Below, in pieces: positions 1 to 10,588 of a DNA stretch of 40,604 nucleotides. The stretch comes from Amoebophrya sp. A120. Its lineage: Eukaryota; Sar; Dinophyceae; Syndiniales; Amoebophryaceae. How positions within the stretch are numbered: the first letter of the stretch is position 1; each line of letters starts with the position of its first letter. The notes beneath the pieces were generated by a model. It was not told where the DNA came from. It saw nothing but the letters and a program-made list of their open reading frames with translations, and ran no database searches. A program made the position numbers and the translations under genes. The stretch covers positions 4,180,356 to 4,220,959 of the forward strand of contig CAJINV010000006.1 in the NCBI GenBank assembly GCA_905178155.1, given 5' to 3'.

Positions 1-403
1 TTCTTAGCCACAATCTTCATAGTGCCAGTGCCGATCGTGAATGCTTGCCGTCTGTAGAGGTGTCGCTCTGCCACTCAGAGGGGCGAACTACAGACGCTCC
101 CGGCGGCCAGAACCCCTATGCCCTGCCCCCAAATCGCGGCCCCCGATGGCCGACAAAACCGCCGAAAACCGAAAACACGCAGAGCCACCAAACTGAGCCG
201 AAACACCTAAGACCGAGAAACACAAGCCGGCGACCAGTGCAACTGCTCCAGTTTTTTCTTCGGGCAAAGGCCCCAACGTGGGCGGCAGGCCTGTGCCCGG
301 GCGACGACCACAACAGAGCAGGATGCCAGGAGTGAGGTCATAACCCAGAGGGCCGAAGCGCTTAACGTGCGAAATAAAAAGCGCGGCGCCGGCGCTGCCG
401 TCG

Positions 404-2461
404 CTACTTCTTGCAGAACTGTAGCGGTTCGACTCTGGCAGCAGCTCCGTGGCTGGGCAACTTGCACAAGCAAAGGAGGCGCGCAATGTTTTGCCATTGG
501 CGCTATTCGAAAACTGCGAAATTTAAATTTTCGAACATGGTACTAGACATGAATTTCTCTGAGCCCATATCTGCATGCTTGAAATGTTTCTCATGCGGAG
601 ACCTCCCATGCGAGGCGTTTTCTAATGGTGTTTGGAGATTTTTGATGCTCGAAGCAGCGTGACACACTGGATCTGCGACGCTGCTGAACTAGCTACACGT
701 GGCGACTACATTGCGAGCCCAAATTTGCCATGCGTAACTCCCAAAACTTGGAGATTTGTGTTGCAGATTTACCAACTTGACAATGGGGAGGTGCTGGGGA
801 CGTTTTTACACAGGATATCCTATCTGCGAAGCTCACCCGTGCAGAATTCGGTGGCTCAATGATCTTGCTTTTCTCCCGCTGCAACGTAGCTACGTCGATT
901 GGTAGCTGAATATTGAGGCCACGAGGACCGCCTGCATGTTTGTAAACAAGCTGCTTCGCCTGCAAGTGTTGGTCCAAATCCGCCCCCGTGACACTCGGCG
1001 AGGTTCTGACGGGAATCTGTGCGGGCAGCAAAGGCAACACGTGCTTAAACTCTACCGCGTGCGACCACCCGTCAGGCTGCACGAGCGGGACTTGTCTTTT
1101 GCGCTTGCTCGTCCCTACGGAGCGTGGAGTTCTTCCTGTGGCAATATCATCCTTCGTCGCGAACCCCCTCACCGTACCAAAACCGTACTTTGCATTCGCG
1201 GAAAAGTCCAAGTCATCCTTGACCTGCACGCGCTGGTTCAGAAAGAATTCGGGGCCGTCCGGCCGCCCGAGTTTGTAGGTCAGGGAGTTTTATTGAAAGA
1301 AAAAGCTCCCCCTCCCCATATTGAAAAGGGAAGCTTCCGAAAATTTGCGTTGCTGATTTCAGGTCACAAATCACATCTGTCTTGCAAGAAGACAAGGGCA
1401 GAAGCTTCCGCCCCATTATGGAAGCGATTTGTCCTGCTACTGGGCCTAAAGGGGGGCCGTTTGCAATGCTGAGCAACTAGACCCATACGCCCCCACCTAG
1501 CCTGGGGATCTGGCCGCAATGCCTTGCTGCAATACAAAGCTGATTTGTGTACACAAATCCAGCATCAGAAATTCCGTCTTGATCTGGGGAGGGGGGATTT
1601 TTCCTTTCGATAAGTTTCGGGTGTAGTTCTCCATCACACTCGGCCGCCGGTATGCAGTGCAAAAGTATCGTACTCGTATAAATGCATTCCTCGGCATGAG
1701 AAATTGAATTTGTAATGCTGATCTACCTCAAGAAAAAAAATTTTAATGCATGATTGCAATACGAGTGCGATACTTTTGCACAGGATAGCCGGGGAGTGTC
1801 GACGATGCCGGACTGTTTGGAGGTAGTCGCGTATGACAGTGCACAACTACCCCTCGTTCTCATTTCTCATGGAAAATACCAACTGCAACTCCACGCTTTC
1901 GCTTTCCCTCCTGTCACTACTATGCATGTCATGCATGACAAGTTCTGGTAGCCCAAATAGCACTATACTCCAGTGCAAATGTGTCATGCAAAACCGGCAT
2001 TCTTGCTTGATGCTTGTACTATTCTTGCCGTTCATGCTATACAAATGAGGAGGAGGGGGAGTTGTGTACTGTTATATCGCGCGGGACGAGGATCGGCTCG
2101 TCGTCGTGGTGGGGGGATTTAGTCCTATGGAAGTGTCAGGATCGAAATCGACGAAGCTGAAAATGAAATTTGTGATGCTTAAAATACAATGCACAGACTG
2201 CCTGACTTGCAAAGCAGCAGGGAAAAGAGGGCGATTAGAGGCCTCTTTCTGGTTAGAGACTGAGCTGCTAAAATAGCATGGCAAAAGATAGATGTCGTCT
2301 TTGCCGCCCAAACAGCATGACAGACTGGATTTAGGTGCCATTTGTCTATCGATTTTATCATGCATTACAAATAATTTCAACTTTGTCGACTTCGAGTTCG
2401 ATCCTGACACTCCCATAAGCCCGGTGAGAAACGTAGATGAATTATCCGCGCTGATGATCAT
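404..2461 (-). CDS. unknown protein, exons split by five introner elements; 5' end uncertain
   Basis: I do not recognise this protein. Exons read on the minus strand are about 2418-2461 (open frame continues right to about 2734), 2077-2125, 1788-1831, 1613-1650, 818-1290 and 404-503. Removing each element plus one 5-bp repeat gives in-frame joins, and from the ATG at 2461 to the TAG at 404 the coding length is 723 nt. The first part is Ser/Thr/Arg-rich. The central exon (818-1290) holds about 155 residues of ordinary composition with a KRKR cluster, and has no signal peptide or membrane segment. The upstream in-frame stretch 2462-2734 has no ATG and contains a possible GT donor, so the true start may lie in an earlier exon. 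The last junction depends on a badly decayed element end. If it is wrong, the frame could instead run on to about position 85. Confidence 0.5.
504..817. mobile_element. introner, family C, decayed left end
   Basis: The right end is typical of family C (GGGGACGTTTTTACACAGGATA type, split here as GGGGACG and TTTTTACACAGGATA). The left end TATTCGAAAACTGCG is barely recognisable, and the flanks (GGCGC and TCCTA) do not match. It lies in the last intron of the unknown gene at 404-2461. Confidence 0.55.
1291..1612. mobile_element. introner, family B
   Basis: Starts TATTGAAAGAAAAAGCTCCC with CCTCCCCATATTG, and ends GGGGGGATTTTTCCTTTCGATA. Both flanks are AGTTT, a perfect 5-bp repeat. Intron of the unknown gene at the left end. 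Confidence 0.9.
1651..1787. mobile_element. introner, family E
   Basis: 137 bp, the shortest element in the window. Starts TATGCAGTGCAAAAGTATCG and ends CGATACTTTTGCACAGGATA. Both flanks are GCCGG. Confidence 0.9.
1832..2076. mobile_element. introner, family F
   Basis: Starts TATGACAGTGCACAACT and ends AGTTGTGTACTGTTATA. Both flanks are TCGCG. Confidence 0.88.
2126..2417. mobile_element. introner, family D
   Basis: Starts TATGGAAGTGTCAGGATCGA and ends with its inverted copy, closing in CTGACACTCCCATA. Flanks are AGTCC and AGCCC (4 of 5 match). Confidence 0.9.
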
Positions 2462-3011
2462 CTTTGCGATGCTCCTTGAGGTACTAGCAAGTGATATCAA
2501 GCACTTCTCAGCTCTGTTGCTGCTGCTTCTGCTGCAGCTCTCACTCAAGGTCAAAGTAGAACCATTCGTGTTTAATAAAATTGGCTTTGCCCTCCCGCGA
2601 CCCTCATTGTAATAAAGTATGAAAAAGAATACCTTAAAATCAACCCGCTTCAATCTAATCTCCACTGCCTGGCTCGAAGAAGTGGCAAGTGACGTACTGC
2701 GTTTTCCCTCTTGGAACACAGAAGGCTGTAGCAAAAGAAGAAGAACAGGCTATTTCTTGGAACACAGAGTGCTGGTAATCGCCGAAAGAAGTAGCGCCGC
2801 ATTTCTTGGAGAAGGATTTTTGCTTTTCAAAAGTACTGCAGTGGTTTTACATCATCCTGTATAAGTTCTTCCTAATTTTAGTAATGCGCGGCGTTTGGTA
2901 TAATCTAAGTCTTTATCTTTGGTGCAAGACCCCGAGTGTCGAAAATCAAAATGTCCTCGTGAGCAGTGGTAGATGTCAAAAAGCTATGCTTTAGGTCAAC
3001 GTCGTTTGTCG

Positions 3012-6000
3012 TCAATGGTACCGGTTTCCGATCAAAGACGCGTGTTCTACTCCTATCTGCTATCAACTGTAAAAATGTCTGGGTCTGGAAGAATGCAACT
3101 TGTCATGCTGATTTTGGATTCTAAAAAAATCTGTATTGCATGAGCAGCAAAGAGAGTCCAAGTTTTGCTACACGGAAAGAGCATTTGTCATGCGGTATAG
3201 GCATCAGGAAGTCCTCACAAAATCTGTGATGCTAGGGCATGCATCACAGACGTCAGAAGTCATGCAAAATGTGCAAGACAAGCCTGGCAATCTTCCAGAC
3301 CCAGACATTTTTACATTTGATATCTGCCTCCTCTCTCCAAAACCAGTCCGAGAGGGAGAGAGCTGAGGTGCTCCTGTCAGCGTCGCCGGAACTACTTCTA
3401 CGCCGGTGGGGAATTGTGCGGGGGAAGTAGGAACCACCGCTTGCTGGCTTGCGTCGCCACGAAGTGTCGTACTACTAGCTTGCTGGTGACCAAGAGGAGC
3501 GCCGGAAGTAGTCGTGGTTCTTGCCCCGTGGTAGTTGCTCATCGTCCGCCCCGGCGTAGATGAGGTACTACTGCTGGTACTTCTTATTCTTCTCGTTCTC
3601 TCCCCCCCGGCATTGCCGCTGCTGCTGCTGCTACTTTGGCGGTGCTCTATTTCACGTGGTTGCAGCTCCACGGCTGTAGTACTACTTCTACCCCGCTCAA
3701 GGTAGTTTTCATCTACTTTGTGAGGACTGTACTTGCTGGAGGTCGTGCGCAAAAAAGAAAGGTCCGCGTGGTGGTGCAAAAAAAGCTCTCTCACCGGTCT
3801 CCTGAGTAAAAACGTCCCCACGACCCCACGGCTGTCATGCAAATGCGCAATGACAGGAATCGATTTGTACTGCGCAGCTCCATGAGAGGCATAATTTCCA
3901 GTCGAGTTTTGGAATTTGTAATGCTGTAAACAGGATGAGAGAGTGGCTTTCTCATGCGGCTTCCCTTCTTGCCGACCAGCACTACACTGCAGAGGGAAAC
4001 CTGTCATGCACAACTCCCAACACTTGAAGATTTGCGTTGCTAGATTCCCAACTTGACTATGGGGTGGGGACGTTTTTGCTTAGGATAACCAGCTCCAGTT
4101 TCTCCTCGTTGCTTGGTAGGTTCATTTACCCTGTGCAAATATGTCTGGGTCTGGAAACTTGTAATGCTGAGTGACGTAGCATGAGGAGCCCACAAATGAT
4201 GGCTCAGCATGACAAGATTCTGAGCTTCTAAGTGTTGCCTATTCTGCATGACAAACTGCGACTCTGCATCACAGAAAAATAGGGTTTTTGGATAACGCGC
4301 ATGACAGACTTGAGAGTCCTGCTAGCCTAGCATGACAAACCTCGCATTTTTCCTGACCCGAGCATATTCGCACTTGATATCATTTCGATCAGCGTCAGCA
4401 AGTCCCTCTGGTTCATATGGAAATTGCAAAAGTGTGCAAAATAAATCGCCATCAATGCATGACAAACGTTTTTTCCAAGCTAAATCGGCATGACAAATTC
4501 CGTTGCTATTGCTGCGCGAATTTGTCGTTATTCTAATTACTACTAGTACGATCGTTGTACTTACTTTTGCAGTTCATAGCTCAGTGTGGAAGACGACCTC
4601 GTGCGGCCCAGTCCCGGCGTCGGCTCCCGCTTAACTCCTGTGGTCGTCCCCGTGCCGTGGGAGTAATTTTTATGCATTGCAAAACCAAAAGCATCGCACT
4701 AGCAGAAAGCGGATTACAAATTTGCCAAGCATGACAAACGGAATTTGTCATGCTGTTTTACCTTGGGATGGAGATTTGTTGTTATGCAGGGTTGCGATTA
4801 CAACGAGTACCGGATACTTTCGCACAGGATATTTTTGCGCTTCACCGCCTGGCTCCCCGATATCATTATACGCGTATCAACTGCAAAAGTGTCTGGGTCT
4901 GGAAACTTGTGATGCTAATTTATGAATTTATTAATATGGGGACACTGCAATAGGCAGCCACGCATGACAAGTTTCTGGGCTCCTTTGTGTTTCGCTTTCC
5001 GCATGACAAACTACATTTTTGCATGACAGGCAAGAGGCTCTTTTCCTGCTCACACATTAGCATTACAGATCTAAGAGTCATGTGCGACAAGCATGACAAA
5101 CTTGCATTCTTCCAGACCCAGACATATTTGCATTGGATAACGCGCCAACTACACCAATCTCTTCCATCTCGATCACGGTCGTGTATCACTGTGAAAAATC
5201 CCCCCTCCCCATATTGAAACGGAAACTTCTGTTGCTGGATTTGTGTACACAAATCATCCCTGTCTTGCAATGAGGCACCACAGGCAAAGCCTCAGCCTGC
5301 GTTGGGGTGGTCTGTTGCAGGCGCTTAGCATAACAGAGGCCGGCACTGAAGTTGAAGATGAAACAGCATTACAAATCGCCTCCATAAGGCGGCGGATGCT
5401 TTGGATTTGCCTTCTTGCAAGAGCGACAGGATTTGTCGTCACAAATCAGCATCACAAATTTTCAGGAACATACCTGTTCAATATGGGGAGGGCGGATTTT
5501 TCCTCGCAGTATCGTGCCTGTCTTCCTTGCACTTCGGACGCCATGATCTGGCGTGATTGCCGTGTCGTCTTTTTGCTGTGATATTGCTTCCCCTATACTT
5601 TCAGTGGGCAGCGTCAGGGTCGTCAGCCGCCTTGCGTCATCGCCAAACTTCTCCTCCAAATCGGTTTCCTTCTCATTCTGTGCAAAAGTCTGTTCTCTGA
5701 TACTCGTACTACTTGCAAGATTTATTTTGCATCACAAATCTATACTTTCTACCTGATCCAGCACGACAAATGGCATTGTTGTTCTTGAAAGAATTTTTTG
5801 TAATGCACTACTAGTTGTACCACGAGAATCGTACTTACCTTTGCACTGCATACCGCTTTCCCACCGACAGGTCCAGCACATAGGCCATGGGGACCGCGAT
5901 TATATGGAGAGAAAAAAGCTCGCCGCAGTCACTAACTTGCAGGCCTTGCATTGCAATTTTTTTTGCGTCACAACTTTTCCTTGTGTTGCAGAAACGCTAG

Positions 6001-7829
6001 GAATATTCCTTATGCCGTTTGGCTGTGATGCATTTTTACGCATGACAGAAAGTTTTGCATTCACAAAAATGCGCGCGCGTGATCGTGACGAACTTTTTTT
6101 GTTTGATAGATCAGGGCGAAGAAGTAGTAGTAGCTGTAGTAAAGCAGAAACTCCAGCTTCGTAATATACCTCAACCGGTGATCGCCCGTCAAAAACGCCA
6201 TCGGGATGATCTCGCTAAAAATCAAAACGCCGAAAATCGAGACCAGGATGGCAAAAAACGGGCTCGACTCGTCGTCCAAGATCTTGTCCCACACCAACGG
6301 GAGGGACTCGAGGCAAATCGTGTTCCCGATGCGGATATGCATTGCATGTATGTCTGGGTCTGGAACAAGCATGGAACTTGCATATTTATTATGCTAGTCC
6401 TGCATTCCTGTAACTACATCTGTGTTGCATGACTAACAAAAAGGCGGCCTCTTTTGTCATACAGAAGCGCAGCCGCAGTTTCTCATGCGGACTGCGCATG
6501 AGAGAGTGCTCGGCAAACTTGTCATCCTTGGCAGCTGCATAATTGGGAAGTATTTCATCAGTCATCCACGACAATTCATCAGCATCACAAGTTTCCAGAT
6601 CCAGACAACATATTTGCAGTTGATAAAGGAGCGTCGACAGTAGTCTGTGGTGGTTTTTCAAATACTGCGATAGCCGGTTTTCCATGCGGTTGCTCACCTG
6701 TGTGCTGTAGTTCCTGCGTAGTCCACTCCTCCTCGACAAACCTCGGAGCCGCCGCGGCCCTGTTGCAGACAGCGGTAAAAAGCTACCGTGATGCGCCGCT
6801 AGCACGACTTGCCCCGACGAAGAGGCAGTGGCTGCAGAAGCTTTCGGTTTGCTTAATACTTCATCATCGCCCACTTCTGGCGCGCCTTATCAAAAGAAAA
6901 AATGCCCCCTCCACATACTTACTCAAAGGGAGACTTGTGTAGCATAATTTGTGATCACGAGTCGCGTTGTCATGCTAGAAGGGAAGAGATGCGGATTGCA
7001 GTGCTGGCTGGCGTGGGAAAGCCTTGCGTCTTCAGCATGACAGAAAGCAACTGGAAAAGGGAAACAGCAAGACAAATGGCCAGCAAACGAGGGAGCAGCT
7101 GCGTCTCTTGGCCTTCTAGCAATACAATGCGATTTGTGCTCCCAAATCAGCATCGCAAATTTTCTTTTCGATATGGGGAGGGGAGGTTTTTCATTACGAT
7201 ACGCCTCCCATGGGACCGTCCAGGTTTCGGCTCTCCTGCTTCGCGATTAATACTTGCAATTGCGCTGGATCCATGCCGAGCAGGCCCACGGTAAGCCCAG
7301 AGTAAGCCCCGGCGAGGAAGAGTAACAGTACCGCGAGTGCTAGGTAGAACCAAAACTGCGGCTCGTGGGTCAAATGGTGGTCACGGGGGGTAGACGAGGG
7401 CGAGGGCTGCACCTCGTTAGGGTGCAGTATAACAGCTCCGGTAGGTGTGGTGGGCGCGGCTTGCGTAGGTGATGCAGTACTTTGTGCCAGTGACTCGTGA
7501 TTCGTCGTCGCAAAAAGTCCCGCGATATCAAGTGCAGAAGTGTCGGGGTCTGGAAGATTGCACGACTTGTAATGCACAACATTTGCATCATGACCACATG
7601 CGATGTATGCCCTAGCGAGAGGGACAGGGAGAGCTTCCTGATGCCTATACCGCATGAGAAATGCCCCCTCCGCGTAGGAAAAACCGGACTCCGCTTGCTG
7701 CATGCAGAATCCAAAGGCAGCGACACAAGTTGCACTCTTCCAGACCCAGCGGCCTATTTGCACTGCATACGCGAGCGCCGCGGCAGTTGCGCCCACGCTG
7801 GTAGAGTTGGAGGTTCCCACCGTGCTCAT
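3012..7829 (-). CDS. DUF21/CNNM-type transmembrane protein, 600 aa, 13 exons
   Basis: The ATG at 7829 opens a 1,803-nt coding sequence once 12 elements are removed, ending at TGA 3012-3014. After a Ser/Thr/Pro-rich N-terminus, residues about 80-290 form the DUF21 membrane domain of the CNNM/CorC family (Mg2+ or other divalent-cation export): a first helix ending in AYSGLTVGLLGMD, the conserved TLLIGNTICLESLPLVWDKI, then FSEIIPMAFLTG and AVPMAYVLDLSVG. TLLIGN spans the join at 6336-6625. CNNM proteins normally follow this domain with paired CBS domains, and I see none. The remaining 300 residues include a possible helical stretch (RDLLTLIEMNLPSNEEKLELV) and a long Ser/Thr/Arg-rich tail (3323-3797). 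The family is seen clearly in the domain. Transport direction and substrate are inference. Confidence 0.85.
3061..3322. mobile_element. introner, family A
   Basis: Starts TATCAACTGTAAAAATG with GTCTGGGTCTGG, and ends CCAGACCCAGACATTT then TTACATTTGATA. Both flanks are TCTGC. Last intron of the DUF21 gene. Confidence 0.92.
3798..4086. mobile_element. introner, family C
   Basis: Left end TCTCCTGAGTAAAAACGTCC (TATC changed to TCTC) and right end GGGGACGTTTTTGCTTAGGATA in two parts. Flanks ACCGG and ACCAG. Confidence 0.9.
4126..4379. mobile_element. introner, family A, diverged
   Basis: Left end TACCCTGTGCAAATATG with GTCTGGGTCTGG. The right end, TGACCCGAGCATATTCG then CACTTGATA, is worn. Both flanks are TCATT. 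Confidence 0.85.
4416..4578. mobile_element. introner, family E, carries GTAAGT
   Basis: Ends on the minus strand as TATGAACTGCAAAAGTAAGT, so a consensus 5' splice site sits inside the terminal repeat. Flanks GTTCA and GCTCA. Removing the element plus one repeat keeps the DUF21 frame. Using GTAAGT with the nearest downstream AG does not. Confidence 0.82.
4671..4831. mobile_element. introner, family E
   Basis: Starts TATGCATTGCAAAACCAAAA and ends ACTTTCGCACAGGATA. Flanks ATTTT and TTTTT. The junction is in frame only if exactly one 5-bp copy is removed. Confidence 0.88.
4875..5139. mobile_element. introner, family A
   Basis: TATCAACTGCAAAAGTGT with CTGGGTCTGG at the left, CCAGACCCAGACATA and TTTGCATTGGATA at the right. 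Both flanks are ACGCG. Confidence 0.92.
5184..5511. mobile_element. introner, family B
   Basis: Left TATCACTGTGAAAAATCCCC, right GGCGGATTTTTCCTCGCAGTA (in two parts). Both flanks are TCGTG. Confidence 0.9.
5674..5852. mobile_element. introner, family E, worn, carries GTAAGT
   Basis: The minus-strand start is TATGCAGTGCAAAGGTAAGT and the other end is CTTTTGCACAGAATG, where GATA has been lost. Flanks CTTCT and CCGCT match only in part. The rule-based join stays in frame. GTAAGT joined to CACAG would lead to an early stop. Confidence 0.75.
5903..6108. mobile_element. introner, A-tract terminal type
   Basis: Left TATGGAGAGAAAAAAGCTCG, right CGAACTTTTTTTGTTTGATA. Flanks GATTA and GATCA. Related in style to the elements at 13539, 23009, 34170 and 36133. 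Confidence 0.8.
6336..6625. mobile_element. introner, family A
   Basis: Left TATGCATTGCATGTATG with TCTGGGTCTGG, right CCAGATCCAGACAACA and TATTTGCAGTTGATA. Flanks GCGGA and AAGGA. The join restores the DUF21 motif TLLIGN, which suggests the copy on the 5' exon side is the one kept. Confidence 0.88.
6888..7201. mobile_element. introner, family B
   Basis: Left TATCAAAAGAAAAAATGCCC, right GGGGAGGTTTTTCATTACGATA in parts. Both flanks are CGCCT. Confidence 0.9.
7526..7769. mobile_element. introner, family A
   Basis: Left TATCAAGTGCAGAAGTGT with CGGGGTCTGG, right CCAGACCCAGCGGCC and TATTTGCACTGCATA. Both flanks are CGCGA. First intron of the DUF21 gene. Confidence 0.9.
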
Positions 7830-9868
7830 TTTCGCACCAGCAGGCGTGTGTTTGCCATCTAGAGGATGAGGTAAGTGGATGTTGATGTTTTATCCATTGG
7901 AGCGGCAATAATTTATAGAAAAGCTCTTTTTAAACTTTTAACTCGCTTTGTAAACATGAGGCTCTACTTCCCGAGCCAGAGAAACTCGGAAAATTTTTTT
8001 TTGCGTTTCCATTGCGTCGCGATCTCTAACTATGTCAAAAGCCCGTGCAAGCCATGACACACGAGAGGGGAAGATCTGATCTCCCGGCGCCGGGAGGCTC
8101 GTCCTTCAAGGGAATAATTACAATTACTCAGATTCGATTTTTCAGAACCGCCTGATCTTGTCTGCTGCTCCTGCTTCAAAACGACACTATCTTGAAAATG
8201 GATCAGAAAATGTATCACGAGAGGATCGGTTTGCTCTTCGCAAGTAGGAAGGAACAACCATTTCATTATAGGCCCCCTCAGTAGGATCCTCCTCGTGACA
8301 TCGACAGCGGCAAGACTTGAGCCGACGCTCCGGCCACAAATTGGCGTGAAAAAACCTCCTCGTACCCTTGTTCGTAGTGGATCTTGTTCTTGTTCCTCTC
8401 CACCTGGACTTACATAAACTCTTTTGATATTTGTCCACGCATGCAGTCGTCCTATAAAGAGCGCGCAGAAACTACACGCGAACCTGCCAAGCAACCTAGA
8501 AACCGTCGCCCGAGTGGTTCTTGTGCGAACACCGCCACAATAGTACAACTTCTGTGGTACATACAAGAAGAACCGGAGCGACTTACTACTTCGTCGTCCG
8601 TCGCGCTTGCGTTCTTTTACTTTTTTTTCATCTGGTGACAGGGAACAAGCAATCTTCATGGGGGAGGTAATCGATCGATGCATCGAGAAGCAGCAAAAAG
8701 CAAGTCGTATTTTCGAATCACGACCTCCGGCGAGTTTTCTACTCTTGTCCTAACTCTAATGGTTCCAACAAAAATCTTACGTACAGGAGTTTTTCATAGT
8801 TGTAACTTGCGCCAGAGCGTCACTCTATCCTTTAAACTACGAGAAAGTTGTCAAGCCGAACTAATGTCCTTGCCGTTGCGCCGGATGTGAAAGACAACTT
8901 CGGAAATCAATAACGCCATGAGCCAACAAAATATTGTCCCGTCGCCAGCGGAGCTATGTTGACGCCTGTACTGTAGGAGTCGGACTTTGTGGAAGTCCCG
9001 GAATGTGTCGTGTGGTTCTGCTACTGGTGCTATTTCTACCACGAGTTCTACCCAGAACGAGATCGCCCGCCAGGATTCTTCTACCTTGGTAGAGCTTCTT
9101 GATGCTATAGTAGTTCCTTGACAGGCTATGCCAAGAGGCAGGATGTAATGTATCATGGAGCAGGCTATGCCATGGGGCAGGCTAGGCGAACGGCGTCGGT
9201 AGGGCAAGATGTTGTGCGAACTTTAAAGTGAGACGGGACGACTAAAATACTTACTTACTTCTAGGGGTGGACGCAGTTTCAGAATAATCAGGGGACGGAA
9301 AACCCTCCTAGATGTTGAGTTTCTTCTCAGTTTGGGGTAGGTTTATGCATGGTGTTCTGCGAGAGATGACGTTTCTTAAAGCGAAAAACTTACTGAGAAT
9401 CACGGAAATTTTGTTTGCTGTTTGGCTCAGATGAAGGCACGATCACGATGATAGATTGACTAAGCTAAAATTAAAGTTGTGCAAAAACAGAATGACAGCT
9501 GTGCTTTTGTTCCGGATCAGGTGGCCAGAGGAGCGCGAGGATACCTAAACGGAAAACTCTGATGGTCGTAGGGGTGAGTCTTCTTGTTCACTTGAATACA
9601 TACAGCTTTACTTTGGAATGACGGCTTTATTTTGAAAAGTCCTATTACGCGACTTGATTACTTCGCTCTGCAAACCGGTAGAGCTACAGGAGCTGCAGAT
9701 CACTTCTTAAATATTGCAATGTAAAATAGAAGTGGAAGTCTGAGTAGATACAAAGCAGAAGCGAACGACAAAATTTCTGTTGCTGTTTGACCAGATAAAA
9801 TTATTACTTTTTCGCAAGACGGGGGAGCGGACCTCATTTTTCTGCTCGTTTCGCCCTGTTTCGACGGG
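7830..9868. other. spacer, no confident gene
   Basis: This spacer holds no complete introner. A 217-codon minus-strand frame with ATG at 8683 and stop at 8030 is present, but it is Arg/Ser-rich, matches no family I know and could be chance or leader sequence. Another minus-strand frame covers 8851-9207 without a convincing ATG. Near 9121-9190 a 20-bp motif (AGGCTATGCC followed by a GGCAGG block) is directly repeated. The stretch 9240-9840 is A/T-richer and shows nothing else. Confidence 0.5.
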
Positions 9869-10588
9869 TTAACCAGAGACCATGGCGCTGAAGCCGTCCA
9901 GAACGGGGTTCTGGTACCCGCCTTCCCCCGCTTTTCCAGCAGTCACTTGCTTCCCCCAATTCGAGACCGGCGCTGCCACGGTTTCGTTCCACGCATTCGA
10001 GATCTTCGTTCCCACGCCTTCTTGGTGCTTCCACTCGTTCGGGTCATGAGCGTTCCAGTCCACACTGGCCTGGCCGGCACTGCCGTTAACATACTCGCTC
10101 TTCGTGCGCGCCTTGGCCTTCGTCGCCTCCCCCGCCAGCGCCTTCTTCTGGTGTGCCTTGGACTTCACCGTGTCCACTGCTTCGCCGGTCAAGATTTTAC
10201 TCGCCTCCTGCTGCTTCTTGTCGACATCCAGAAACGCTTGCTGGATTGCTGGATTGCTGGATTGCTGGCGCTGTTGATATGGTATGATTGATACATGTTG
10301 GAAAATGCTTTCAAGAAGCAGACGTAGCCGACCAGCCCGCATCTTCACTCGACCGACACAAAGACAAAGATCACGCATGAGGACCATTTACATTCATTGG
10401 GAGCAAACACAACTCTATACCGGCTTCCAGTTCGACGGGCTGATCGGCGGCGTGTCGGCCTGCTCCAGCTGCCCCTTGACTTCGTGACCGGCCCAAACCA
10501 TTTTCTTCGCACGGTTTTCTTCCATTTTCTTCTCCGCGGCCACCAGGGCGGCGGAGGAAATGAACAGCTTCTGCGCAGTTTTGGTCAT
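9869..10588 (-). CDS. small Lys/Ala-rich protein, 189 aa, one GT-AG intron
   Basis: I do not recognise this protein. The ATG at 10588 opens an exon to 10421; a GT-AG intron (10271-10420) follows, then an exon to TAA at 9869-9871, giving 570 coding nt. The N-terminal part contains KKMEENRAKKMVWAGHEVKG. The rest is rich in Lys, Ala, Gln and Asn, with a helical middle (VDKKQQEASKILTGEAV) and a Gly/Trp-containing end. No membrane helix or signal peptide is evident. Just upstream, on the minus strand, a T-rich run followed by AACAG at about 10630 could be a trans-splice acceptor, but this is weak. It is the only assembled gene with no introner. An 8-bp tandem repeat codes for residues right after the intron. 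Confidence 0.65.
10241..10268. repeat. 8-bp tandem repeat CTGGATTG, 3.5 copies
   Basis: Three full copies plus CTGG. It lies inside the second exon of the 189-aa protein and encodes its QQSSNPAIQ stretch. Confidence 0.9.
10271..10420 (-). other. GT-AG spliceosomal intron, 150 bp
   Basis: Minus-strand donor GTATAG after CCG and acceptor CAACAG before CGCCAG. Joining keeps the frame. It has no introner ends and none of the shared 10-mer motif. Confidence 0.65.

Noticed and set aside
45-335. Plus-strand frame of 96 codons near the left end
   Set aside because: It overlaps several frames of similar length on the minus strand in G/C-rich DNA, has no recognisable domain and opposes the direction of the other genes.
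8030-8683. 217-codon minus-strand frame with a true ATG
   Set aside because: Arg/Ser-rich, no known family, and no introner although genes of this size nearby carry several. Kept only as a note in the spacer entry.
8780-8860. Possible tRNA gene
   Set aside because: Short complementary pieces are present, but no cloverleaf with a proper T-loop and acceptor stem could be drawn.
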